The translations under genes were made by a program, and so were the position numbers. From a virus, in IMG/VR virus record IMGVR_UViG_3300033571_010132, positions 1 through 26,892 of that record: a stretch of DNA of 26,892 nt. One strand, given 5' to 3'. The notes under the pieces are model-generated. The model had not been told where the DNA came from, made no database searches, and saw only the letters and a list, made by a program, of their open reading frames with translations. Positions 15,945 through 23,506 of the stretch are shown in pieces. Within the stretch, counting starts at the first letter, position 1, and each line of letters starts with the position of its first letter.

Positions 15945-18550
15945 GTTATCTCCTCGATAAAACCAACAATTCAAGTTCTAAGATCACCGTTGAAGATGGT
16001 ACTATAGATAATACTTCTACTTCTTTGACTATGATTGGGAGGGCCTATAATGGTTGGGGTGAAGCGGTTAACGAAAACTTTTTAGCACTTTTAGAAAATT
16101 TTGCTAGTACTAGCAGCCCACGCAATGCTGTAACCGGGCAACTATGGTATGACACAGGCAATGCATGCCTTAAATATTTTGATGGTACTACACACAATAC
16201 ATTAGCAGTATATCCTACACTTAGCGAAGGATTTTTATACAATAACAGTTCAAATGTTAAGTCGTGGGTCAGTGTTTTCCCCAGTAACGCTACCGATGGA
16301 GTAAATTCTTACTTGCAAAGAACTACTACCGGTGCACTAATCTGGGTTTCCGGTACGTCATTGTTTACTGATGCATTGCCCGCCGGGAGTGGACTTTTAA
16401 CAAAAAATACCAATGGTACTTATGGTTTTACAGCAGCGTACACATTGCCCACTGCTAGTACATCTGTACTAGGTGGAGTCAAAGTTGACGGGACCACTAT
16501 TAGTATTAACAGCGGAGTTATCAGTGCTGTTAGCAGTGGCGGCGGCAGTTCATTACCTGGCAACGCTACAGGTTATTTGTACAACAACGGCACTGGTACA
16601 CTGAGTTGGGGTACGCTTTCGGGCGGAAGTGGTGGCTCATCGTCCGTAGACGTACAAACATTTAACAGCACCGGCACTTGGACCAAGCCAAGTGGATACG
16701 CTATGGCGCGTATTCAAGTGTGGGGTGGTGGGGCAGGTGGCGGCAAAGGTGCAGCTGGTCGTGGTGGCGGTGGTGGCGGTTATAACGAAACTACAGTTCC
16801 TTTATCTTATTTGGCTTCAACGGTAACCATAACCGTTGGGGCAGGGGGACTTGGCAGAACCGGGACTGCAGGCAATGGTGGCAATGGTGGAACAAGCAGT
16901 GTCCCATTTTTGACCGCGTTGACCAATGGGTCAACCGCAATTTATGCTTATGGTGGGTCTGCTTATTTGCCTGGTCAATACAATTTAGGTGGCGGACAAT
17001 TAGGAATTAACAATCCCTCTCCGGCAAATGTTAGCGGGTTTCTTATCTCCCCATTATGGAATGGTGGTGCTGGCGGTGAGTCCGCCAATGGATGCTGTGG
17101 AACCGCTGGTTTTGCAGGGACTGGCGCAGTTTTTGGTGGCGGTGGCGGCGGTGGCCAATCATTTGCTGGTGGTGCTAGTGTTTACGGCGGAGCAGGTGGC
17201 GGTGTTGGCGGAGCGAATGGCATAAATGGTAACGCACCTGCCGGGGGAGGGATGGGCAGTACTGGTGTAACCGATGGCGGAAACGGCGCCGCCGGCCGAG
17301 TGGTTATTACTTGTTGGGGTGGGGGAGGAGGATCTAGTCTTCCTAGTCAGACTGGCAATAATGGCAAGTATCTAACCACTGATGGCAGTGCATTGAGTTG
17401 GGACACCCCTGCTGGTAGTAGTACCGGTGGATTTGCCCAATTTGGGCTATGGTATAAATCTACCGCTGGCACAGAAACGTTTACAGTGCCGGCAGGAGTA
17501 ACACTGCTTCGTGTTGCTATAAGTTCGGCATATGTTGTCGGGTCTGCAGTAGCTTATGGTTGGGTTACAGTGACCCCAGGGCAAACAATATCTGTAACAG
17601 TTGGTGACGGCGTCTCAGGCACCGCGGGAATATCAACTACTCCTGTTAACAATGGGCTGAGTAGTTTTGGCACTTATTTAACTGCTTCTCTCGTCCCAGC
17701 GGGCGGGGCAAGCTATTCGTTTAGCACCGGTGGCACAGCGAAGGTGTCAGATTATGATATTGGGATGGCCAATTATATTAGAAAGGTGACTGGTGGCGGT
17801 ATCCTTACAGTTGATATTACTAGCAGTATTCCAGCAGTTCAAAATCAATCGTGGACTGGGGACACTCGTTATGATGGTTGGGTTATAGTAGAATATGGCG
17901 TCGGTGCCAGTGGTGGCGGCTCATCAGCCGCAGAAGTTCAAACATTTAACAGCACAGGTACTTGGACCAAGCCTAGTGGATGTAAAATGGCGCGTATACA
18001 ATTGTGGGGCGGTGGTGGGGGCGGAAGCCGCGGATCTAGCGCCATTGGCGGCGCGGGTGGATCATATAACGAAATTATAGTTCCCCTTTCTTATCTAGCA
18101 GATACAGTTCCAGCAATTGTAGGTGCCGGTGGAGCAGTTTCTACAGTCGTTGGATATGGTAGTCAAGGCGGCGGCGGTACTTCCTCGTCTTTTGCATTAG
18201 CAACTCCTGTTAATGGTATGTCTACTGTGTATGGATATGGCGGAGGAGGTGGCTCTGGCCCTCCTCCTTCCCCATTCTTCAATCTTGGGGATAATGGCTG
18301 GAAGGGTGGTGCGGGCGGAACTTATGACACAGGGGATGCCGTTCCTGCTGGGTCATCAATTTTTGGAGGCGGGGGCGGCGGCAATGGACTTAGTATCGAT
18401 CCCGGGGGAACTAGTCTTTACGGTGGAGCAGGGGGAAGTAGCATAGGATACCCCTCTACAGCAAATTTTAACGGACGTGTACCAGGGGGAGGCGGAGTAG
18501 CCAACGGTGGAAATGGCGCCGCCGGCCTTATCATTGTTACTTGTTATTAA
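15941..18550 (+). CDS. Tail fibre protein 1 with duplicated glycine-rich domains
   Basis: An 869-residue protein. Residues 1-82 form the module shared with the other two fibres: a DKT/DGT start, IGRAYNGWGEAVNENFLALLEN, then a TGQLWYDT motif. A GATGYLYNNG-like stretch (about 205-225) recurs in fibre 2. Two homologous glycine-rich domains follow, at about 238-465 and 666-869. Each opens with VQTFNSTGTWTKPSG, then MARIQ.WGGG, poly-Gly segments and a closing strand ending ITC or VTC. Between them, residues 490-650 (TFTVPAGVTLLRV, GWVTVTPGQTISVTVGDG) have the same strand plan without the glycines. Such Gly-rich domains are common at phage fibre tips, where polyglycine II-type packing can present surface loops. 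Receptor binding is inferred. The start overlaps the previous stop. Confidence 0.85.
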   Translation: MSYLLDKTNNSSSKITVEDGTIDNTSTSLTMIGRAYNGWGEAVNENFLALLENFASTSSPRNAVTGQLWYDTGNACLKYFDGTTHNTLAVYPTLSEGFLYNNSSNVKSWVSVFPSNATDGVNSYLQRTTTGALIWVSGTSLFTDALPAGSGLLTKNTNGTYGFTAAYTLPTASTSVLGGVKVDGTTISINSGVISAVSSGGGSSLPGNATGYLYNNGTGTLSWGTLSGGSGGSSSVDVQTFNSTGTWTKPSGYAMARIQVWGGGAGGGKGAAGRGGGGGGYNETTVPLSYLASTVTITVGAGGLGRTGTAGNGGNGGTSSVPFLTALTNGSTAIYAYGGSAYLPGQYNLGGGQLGINNPSPANVSGFLISPLWNGGAGGESANGCCGTAGFAGTGAVFGGGGGGGQSFAGGASVYGGAGGGVGGANGINGNAPAGGGMGSTGVTDGGNGAAGRVVITCWGGGGGSSLPSQTGNNGKYLTTDGSALSWDTPAGSSTGGFAQFGLWYKSTAGTETFTVPAGVTLLRVAISSAYVVGSAVAYGWVTVTPGQTISVTVGDGVSGTAGISTTPVNNGLSSFGTYLTASLVPAGGASYSFSTGGTAKVSDYDIGMANYIRKVTGGGILTVDITSSIPAVQNQSWTGDTRYDGWVIVEYGVGASGGGSSAAEVQTFNSTGTWTKPSGCKMARIQLWGGGGGGSRGSSAIGGAGGSYNEIIVPLSYLADTVPAIVGAGGAVSTVVGYGSQGGGGTSSSFALATPVNGMSTVYGYGGGGGSGPPPSPFFNLGDNGWKGGAGGTYDTGDAVPAGSSIFGGGGGGNGLSIDPGGTSLYGGAGGSSIGYPSTANFNGRVPGGGGVANGGNGAAGLIIVTCY
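16655..16730 (+). repeat. Direct repeat, copy 1 (start of glycine-rich domain 1)
   Basis: This stretch matches 17939-18014 with about 65 of 76 positions identical by eye, at an offset of 1284 bases and in the same reading frame. It encodes the QTFNSTGTWTKPSG through WGGG part of the domain. The DNA-level similarity indicates a recent duplication or gene conversion. Confidence 0.8.
17939..18014 (+). repeat. Direct repeat, copy 2 (start of glycine-rich domain 2)
   Basis: Partner of 16655-16730. The domain ends are also alike: GGCGCCGCCGGCC occurs near 17285 and near 18518, shortly before the matching closing strands. Recombination between the copies would delete or multiply one whole fibre-tip domain without a frameshift. 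Confidence 0.8.
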
Positions 18551-18561
18551 GGGAATTTAAA

Positions 18562-18816
18562 ATGAAAACTAATAATTATGCATATTATAATATTAGCAGC
18601 GGTTTAATTGAGAACGTAATTTACATTGAGGATTCGGTTGCTCCTACGCTACAGTGGCCCAACGGATATGCCATCGTGGTAATTCCAGACGGATTGAGTG
18701 GTGAGTGGTCAACTTGTGGCATTGGCTGGAGTTACGTTAATGATCAATTTGTTGAACCAACAAAGCCTGATAATGTCACAACACAACCCACAGTCACTGG
18801 AGCAGACACGCTGTGA
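18562..18816 (+). CDS. Small fibre-associated protein (84 aa), function unknown
   Basis: The ATG at 18562 is chosen because AAGGGA (18549-18554) lies seven bases upstream; a TTG at 18541 would lack such a site and would overlap the fibre stop. The product has a plain layout: YYNISSGLIENVIYIED at the N-terminus, then WPNGYAIVVIPDG, then GIGWSYVNDQFVEPTKP and a Thr/Pro-rich tail. The 'GIGWSYVNDQFVEP' ending resembles short proteins encoded beside tail fibres and the ends of some fibre-assembly proteins. It may be a minor fibre component or an assembly helper; nothing decides between them. Its stop overlaps the GTG start of the cupin gene by the GTGA at 18813-18816. Confidence 0.65.
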   Translation: MKTNNYAYYNISSGLIENVIYIEDSVAPTLQWPNGYAIVVIPDGLSGEWSTCGIGWSYVNDQFVEPTKPDNVTTQPTVTGADTL

Positions 18817-19100
18817 TTGCTGTATTCCCAAAATTTTCAGTAGAACAGGATGGCACAACCATCAACGTTTACCACGCTGACAAGGGGCAAGGCCTGCCTA
18901 GGCATGATCACGTCTACAGTCATTTGGTATTTTGTCATGCTGGAAAAATTCTCGTAACTAAAGAGAACGTTCAGCGTGAAATGGACAAGAACAGTCGACC
19001 TGTAAATTTACTTGCTAGCCAATGGCACGAAATTGAAGCACTTGAAGAGGGCACAGTGTTTGTTAATATTTTTTCAACCCCAATTCCAAATAATATTTAA
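18813..19100 (+). CDS. Small single-domain cupin protein
   Basis: A 95-residue protein that begins at a GTG overlapping the previous stop. It fits a minimal cupin barrel: motif 1 is GLPRHDHVYSHLVFCHAG, with H31 and H33 as the HxH pair, H37 where many cupins have Glu, and G44. Motif 2 is LASQWHEIEALEEGTVFVN, with H72 and N85. Four histidines could bind Fe, Ni or Mn. Cupins of this size include isomerases, oxygenases and sugar-binding proteins, so substrate cannot be told. No signal peptide is seen. Its place between two fibre genes suggests it modifies or helps assemble fibres or acts on a host surface sugar, but a metabolic cargo role cannot be excluded. Fold assignment is fairly firm, function is not. 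Confidence 0.75.
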   Translation: MIAVFPKFSVEQDGTTINVYHADKGQGLPRHDHVYSHLVFCHAGKILVTKENVQREMDKNSRPVNLLASQWHEIEALEEGTVFVNIFSTPIPNNI

Positions 19101-19102
19101 TT

Positions 19103-20635
19103 ATGGCCTATATACTTAACAAAACTGACGGAACCGCACTGGTCACAGTTGCTGACAACTCTACCACTGGGTCAGATTATTCAGTGACATTTATTGGTAA
19201 AAACTATTTGGCTTATGGCGAAGCTCTAAACGAAAGTTTGCTGCATCTATTAGAAAATTCGGCTAGTACCAGTGCAAATCGCCCAGTGACACCGGTTGTA
19301 GGGCAAACTTGGTACAATAAAACTGATGGGTCGTTGTATGTTTGCTCTCAAGAACGTGTTGGTACAACAGCAGCCCAATTCAAAGCACTAGCCAAGTCAA
19401 GTTACAGTTCAACAGCACCTGCGAATCCAACGGTTGGCGATATTTGGTTTGATGTTATTAATGGGTTTCTTAAGCTCTATACTGGTTCTACATCGGGATG
19501 GACCGTTATTGGGCCATCTAGTGCTAATTGGACACAGGCTACTGCTTCAGCACCAGACTACATTAAAAATAAACCCACAACTTTCCCTTCTGCATTAACT
19601 ATCCAGAATGGGGGAGCCGTTGTTAGTGAAACTCCGCAAACTATTAATTTTACTGGTGCAGGTGTTACAACAACACTGGTAAGTGGGTCAACTACTAGTG
19701 TAGTAGTCAACATTCCCGGCGGTGGTGGCGGAGTGTCATTGCCTGCTGGTGCTACTGGATATTTGTACAACAATGGCAATAATACATTGTCCTGGTCTTC
19801 AGTATCTACTAGTACAGCACTGTCAAGTTTAACAGACGTTGATACTGCTGGCCTAGCTGTAGGAAACGTATTAAAGTATACCACAGTTAGCGGTGTTAGT
19901 AAATGGCGGCCTGCAGCTGGAGCAGCAGCAAGTACCAGTTTTACACTAGCTACTACAAACGGTAGTGCTAAGTCAATGGGGGTAGTATTGACTCCTGGCA
20001 CTTGGCAAGTAATACTAGACACAAGACTAACCACTATCGATGATTATAATCAAGACGTTAATTTAACACAATCAGCAACAGTTGGGTCTGTTACAGTAAC
20101 TACTAGTATTAGGACATATCGAGCTGGGGGGTCAGGGCATGGACGGCAGGGTCTTGGCGCGTCTGACATAGCAGTTGGTGAATTTACGCTTACTGTTGAT
20201 ACTGCTGTTACCATGTCAATGGCAGCCGCAGTTCCTGGGGACACTAGACTACAATCTCCAGTTGGCTCTACGCTAACAGTGTCAAAAATTGCTTCAACGG
20301 ATGCCCAAAATCTCTACAGTGGTACTATGCCTACATTTACAGTGGCATCCGCATCAGGAATAGGTGTAGGCCAAACTTGGCAAAATGTAAAATCAAATCG
20401 AGCAGTAGATATATCTTATACAAATAGTACAGGTGCGCCTATTATGATTGCGTTGAGTTTTTATTTACAACATGATAGCACCCTCTCTGTCTATGTTGAT
20501 AATGTTATGGTTTTATCTTCAGGCAGTCCAGCCGATGATTCCTACCACAATTTAACTTTTATCGTTCCAAATAGTTCGGCATATAAAGTTACTAAAAATG
20601 GTGGAACGATAGATATTTGGGCAGAATTAAGGTAA
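19103..20635 (+). CDS. Tail fibre protein 2
   Basis: A 510-residue protein that starts two bases after the cupin stop. Residues 1-80 are the shared fibre module: DGTALVTVADNS, then FIGKNYLAYGEALNESLLHLLEN and VGQTWYNKTDG. A second copy of the WYD-type hairpin (VGDIWFDVINGFLKLYTG) follows. Residue W143 opens WTQATASAPDYIKNKP, a motif often seen in fibre shafts. A VSLPAGATGYLYNNG stretch near 210-225 matches fibre 1 and leads into SSLTDVDTAGLAVGNVLKY, a segment common in phage fibres. The C-terminal 200 residues are strand-rich, low in Cys and of unknown fold, and are the probable receptor-contact part. There is no intramolecular chaperone motif. Confidence 0.82.
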   Translation: MAYILNKTDGTALVTVADNSTTGSDYSVTFIGKNYLAYGEALNESLLHLLENSASTSANRPVTPVVGQTWYNKTDGSLYVCSQERVGTTAAQFKALAKSSYSSTAPANPTVGDIWFDVINGFLKLYTGSTSGWTVIGPSSANWTQATASAPDYIKNKPTTFPSALTIQNGGAVVSETPQTINFTGAGVTTTLVSGSTTSVVVNIPGGGGGVSLPAGATGYLYNNGNNTLSWSSVSTSTALSSLTDVDTAGLAVGNVLKYTTVSGVSKWRPAAGAAASTSFTLATTNGSAKSMGVVLTPGTWQVILDTRLTTIDDYNQDVNLTQSATVGSVTVTTSIRTYRAGGSGHGRQGLGASDIAVGEFTLTVDTAVTMSMAAAVPGDTRLQSPVGSTLTVSKIASTDAQNLYSGTMPTFTVASASGIGVGQTWQNVKSNRAVDISYTNSTGAPIMIALSFYLQHDSTLSVYVDNVMVLSSGSPADDSYHNLTFIVPNSSAYKVTKNGGTIDIWAELR

Positions 20636-20675
20636 TCAGCAATATGGTGTTTTTAATGTCAAGGATAGCATAACA

Positions 20676-23072
20676 ATGGCTTACAGCGTAACTCGGGCAG
20701 ACGGTACACGATTAGTCACCGTTGCTGACAATAGCAAAAATCAACAGTATTCAGTGAGTTTTGTTGGTAAAGGGCTTGCTGCCTACGGCACCATGCTCAA
20801 CGACAATTTTCTTAGACTGTTGGAAAATTCTGCCAGCAGTACTGCTCCACTTAGTCCAGTACTGGGACAACTTTGGTATGACACAACTAATAATTTATTG
20901 AAAATTTGCAAAGATGAAAATCCTATACTGTGGGTCGCAGTAGGGTCGTCTATTGAAGCTGTAGTTAGTTTAGGTAACGTGTCAACTGCTGCAATTATTG
21001 ACCGTGCACTGGGCAATATATTTAATATTACTGCAACTGGTAATTTTGCTGTTGCTATCAATAATATCACAGCCGGGCAAACGCTGACAATTTTTGTAAC
21101 TCAAGACAGCGCAGGAAATAGAATTTGGACATATCCAGCTACTTTTAGATTCCTAGGCGGCGTTAATACTCTCAGTACTGCTGCAAGTGCTGTAGACAAA
21201 ATAAACATACTGTTTGATGGTACTTACTATTTTACTGATATTACCAAAGGATTTACAGCAGTAACTCCGCCATCTCTAGGCACAATAACTACTACCGCTA
21301 CAGGCAATAGCGGGGCATCAACTATCGTCGTCGCTAGCACTGCTGGTCTAGCTGTTGGACAGGGTGTTACTGGCACTTGTATAGGGGCAGGTGCAGTTAT
21401 TACCGCAATTGACACTCAAACCAAAGTCGTAACACTAAGCGTACCTAATACTTGTGCAGTTACAGGGTCTGTGATATTCACCCCGGCAGTGACTACTACC
21501 ACAACTTCAGCAACAACCACAACAGCAGCACCGACTACTACAACTACACGAGCGACAACTACAACTACAACAGCGGCACCGACGACTACAACAACAGCGG
21601 CACCGACGACTACAACAACTACTGTGGCGCCTGCCCCTGCAGTTACATTGTCAGTTAGCCCAGCAAGTCCAATTACAGTAGGCACAACATCGTCAATAAC
21701 TGTTAGCGGTACAAACTTGGGCTCTAGAAGTATCGATCTACGAATATATGATCTTAGTAACGTTCTACAATACCAAAGTTATTTCTCCTCTGGGTCAGGC
21801 ACAGTACGCACCTTAGGTACAGGCACATATTCTATAACAGCTCGTGCTGTAGATTTAGGCACTATGGTGTATGCAGGTAATACAGCAACAGCTACTTTAG
21901 TTGTTAATGCGGTTACAACTACAACCACAACTACTACTGCAATACCAAGTCCAATTCAAGAGCAAACGTTTACCTGGTTGTCTGACAGAACATTTAATCT
22001 GTCACACACCGGGCTTGACAATATTGTATTTGATTTCCTAGAAACTGGGTATATTCAAATTATTGGTTGGAAGCAGAACTCCAGTTACGCTACTTTAACA
22101 GGGCCCGGAGCAGTTGACCTTACAGTTGCTGGCTACAAACAATGGTACAATGGCCCATTAAGTGCACCTGGGACACAAGGCTTTTACTACATTAGATATA
22201 GAATAAATTCTTCAACTGGTACTTATAACGCAGCAACTGCCGGGGTGTGGACTGAAATTAGCGATAGCGGCCCAAGTCCTGCATCTGTTGTTAGAGAACT
22301 TATTACTGGTGGAAATATTACAGAAACACGAACTAATCATTTTGTTAATGTGGTTGCTAGTAGTATTGGCACAAGTTCTTCGATTAACTTTGATATTGAT
22401 TTTGGTCAATACGATGGTAACGGTGTTAGCCTAATCCGTACGATTTCCAATATTACTTTATCTTGTTCTGTGTCGGCTACAACTACAACTACTACAGCGG
22501 GACCGACAACTACAACTACTACAGCGGCCCCGACAACTACAACAACTACAACAACCAGTACCACTACTACAACTACTACAACTACTACAGCAGCACCTGG
22601 CGCACCAGTAACTACACTAGGATTTAATGGTAATAACTACTATTGGAGCAAGTCAAGTTCTGGTGTAAGTTCAATGGCATTGAAGTTCCAATCTAATGGA
22701 ACTTGGACAATAGTCAAAGCCAATACCGGTAGCTCACCGTTCTTTGCAATTAACGGTTATCCTGATTCGTGGAGCAATACTATCACTGGCAACTGGTACT
22801 CGCCTACTACTGCCAACGTTGGCACTGGTTATTTGATTAAGTTTACTTCAAATGATTACAATTTTGCTGGTAACGGGTCAACCACACTCAGTGGTGGCGA
22901 CAGTGGCTGGTTAGTGCTTAATCAAGACAGGACACAACAAGCAAGTATCACTGCTGGCGGGGGAGATGCTATTTATGTTGCTTGGCGTGTAGATATTGCT
23001 ATCAACAACGGTGGATCACCGGGTGCTATTGTGGCTACTAGTGTAATAGAATTTGACGGCAGCCATACCTAA
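20676..23072 (+). CDS. Tail fibre protein 3 with polythreonine linkers
   Basis: A 798-residue protein with AAGGA (20661-20665) ten bases before its ATG. The shared fibre module covers residues 1-78 (DGTRLVTVADNS, GLAAYGTMLNDNFLRLLEN, LGQLWYDTT). A beta-rich shaft part follows (about 100-270), including the STAGLAVGQGVTG segment known from other fibres. Three threonine tracts then separate domains: residues 273-316 (31 Thr of 44), 414-421 (8 Thr) and 602-638 (30 Thr of 37). Between the first two lies an Ig-like domain (VTLSVSPASPITVGTTSSI onward); between the second and third, a strand-rich domain (about 425-600); after the third, a C-terminal domain (645-798) of unknown fold. The layout is beads on flexible linkers, suited to adhesion. 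The stop lies two bases from that of the convergent deaminase gene. Confidence 0.83.
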   Translation: MAYSVTRADGTRLVTVADNSKNQQYSVSFVGKGLAAYGTMLNDNFLRLLENSASSTAPLSPVLGQLWYDTTNNLLKICKDENPILWVAVGSSIEAVVSLGNVSTAAIIDRALGNIFNITATGNFAVAINNITAGQTLTIFVTQDSAGNRIWTYPATFRFLGGVNTLSTAASAVDKINILFDGTYYFTDITKGFTAVTPPSLGTITTTATGNSGASTIVVASTAGLAVGQGVTGTCIGAGAVITAIDTQTKVVTLSVPNTCAVTGSVIFTPAVTTTTTSATTTTAAPTTTTTRATTTTTTAAPTTTTTAAPTTTTTTVAPAPAVTLSVSPASPITVGTTSSITVSGTNLGSRSIDLRIYDLSNVLQYQSYFSSGSGTVRTLGTGTYSITARAVDLGTMVYAGNTATATLVVNAVTTTTTTTTAIPSPIQEQTFTWLSDRTFNLSHTGLDNIVFDFLETGYIQIIGWKQNSSYATLTGPGAVDLTVAGYKQWYNGPLSAPGTQGFYYIRYRINSSTGTYNAATAGVWTEISDSGPSPASVVRELITGGNITETRTNHFVNVVASSIGTSSSINFDIDFGQYDGNGVSLIRTISNITLSCSVSATTTTTTAGPTTTTTTAAPTTTTTTTTSTTTTTTTTTTAAPGAPVTTLGFNGNNYYWSKSSSGVSSMALKFQSNGTWTIVKANTGSSPFFAINGYPDSWSNTITGNWYSPTTANVGTGYLIKFTSNDYNFAGNGSTTLSGGDSGWLVLNQDRTQQASITAGGGDAIYVAWRVDIAINNGGSPGAIVATSVIEFDGSHT
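21492..21623 (+). repeat. Polythreonine codon repeat, tract 1
   Basis: An imperfect ACN trinucleotide array encoding T-rich residues 273-316 with AAPT punctuation. It contains a 24-base tandem unit: ACAACAGCGGCACCGACGAC starts at 21567 and again at 21591. Changes in unit number would alter linker length in frame. Confidence 0.85.
22479..22589 (+). repeat. Polythreonine codon repeat, tract 3
   Basis: A second long ACN array encoding residues 602-638 (30 Thr of 37, with AGP, AAP and one Ser as interruptions). A shorter eight-codon tract lies at 21915-21938. The tracts share codon pattern and punctuation, suggesting they arose from each other by duplication or slippage. Confidence 0.85.
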
Positions 23073-23086
23073 AATTAGGCTTGGCT
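23061..23086. terminator. Hairpin spanning the two convergent stop codons, candidate bidirectional terminator
   Basis: AGCCA (23061-23065) pairs with TGGCT (23082-23086), and CCTA (23068-23071) pairs with TAGG (23076-23079), giving a 9-bp interrupted stem with a four-base AAAT loop. Both stop codons, 23070-23072 on the plus strand and 23075-23077 on the minus strand, lie inside. There is no long U-tract on either side, so intrinsic termination may be partial, or the hairpin may mainly protect 3' ends. Confidence 0.45.
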
Positions 23087-23506
23087 TATATCAATACCGC
23101 AGCGGCTGAGAAATTCAACGCCGCTGTGGTCACGATAACCGTGCCTATAGTAAACTGATGCGATACCACTTTGATATATCAGTTTAGCACAGTCCATGCA
23201 GGGCGCATGAGTTACGAACATAGCAGAACCTACTCCAGACTCGGAGCACCGAGCTAATTTTGCAATGGCATTTGATTCTGCGTGAATTACCTCGGGTCGA
23301 GTTTTTAAGACAACCGGAAATCCATCCTCGTGGGATATTTCATCTTCACAGTTGTTGTCCCATCCTGCTGGAGTCCCATTGAACCCAATACTGATGATGC
23401 GTGTTGCTTTGACAATGATAGCGCCAACTTGCAGTCTACGAGCGCGACTTAGCTGAGCTGTTCTCTCAGCTATGTCCATGTAATAGTCAACGAACCTTGG
23501 TGTCAT
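23075..23506 (-). CDS. dCMP deaminase (zinc-dependent)
   Basis: A 143-residue protein of the cytidine/deoxycytidylate deaminase family. The zinc site is complete: H75-A-E77 supplies one ligand and the catalytic Glu, and P102-C103-x-x-C106 supplies the other two ligands. The segment GFNGTPAGWDNNCE (41-54) is typical of dCMP deaminases rather than tRNA or cytidine deaminases. It converts dCMP to dUMP, the substrate of the neighbouring ThyX, so the two form a dTMP supply line in the infected cell. The start overlaps the thyX stop (ATGA at 23503-23506), which implies coupled translation. It is the last gene of the minus-strand block, ending inside the convergent hairpin. Regulation by dCTP or dTTP, known for T4 dCMP deaminase, cannot be judged here. 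Confidence 0.92.
   Translation of the reverse strand: MTPRFVDYYMDIAERTAQLSRARRLQVGAIIVKATRIISIGFNGTPAGWDNNCEDEISHEDGFPVVLKTRPEVIHAESNAIAKLARCSESGVGSAMFVTHAPCMDCAKLIYQSGIASVYYRHGYRDHSGVEFLSRCGIDISQA

Noticed and set aside
17028-17225. Alternative-frame ORFs in the glycine-rich region (also 17895-18080 and 18213-18446)
   Set aside because: GC-rich GGN runs keep other frames open; the products are low-complexity Val/Ala strings lacking start signals.
19558-20034. 158-codon minus-strand open frame inside fibre 2
   Set aside because: Long for a chance frame, but fully antisense to fibre 2. Its Val/Pro/Thr-rich product mirrors the Thr/Ala/Gly-rich sense codons, as expected of a shadow.
21416-21685. 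Valine-rich minus-strand frame over the threonine tract
   Set aside because: Poly-Val is simply the reverse complement of the ACN threonine repeats.
21492-22589. Possible CRISPR-like or non-coding repeat array
   Set aside because: The repeats are in-frame codon arrays of one protein, with no unique equal-length spacers.
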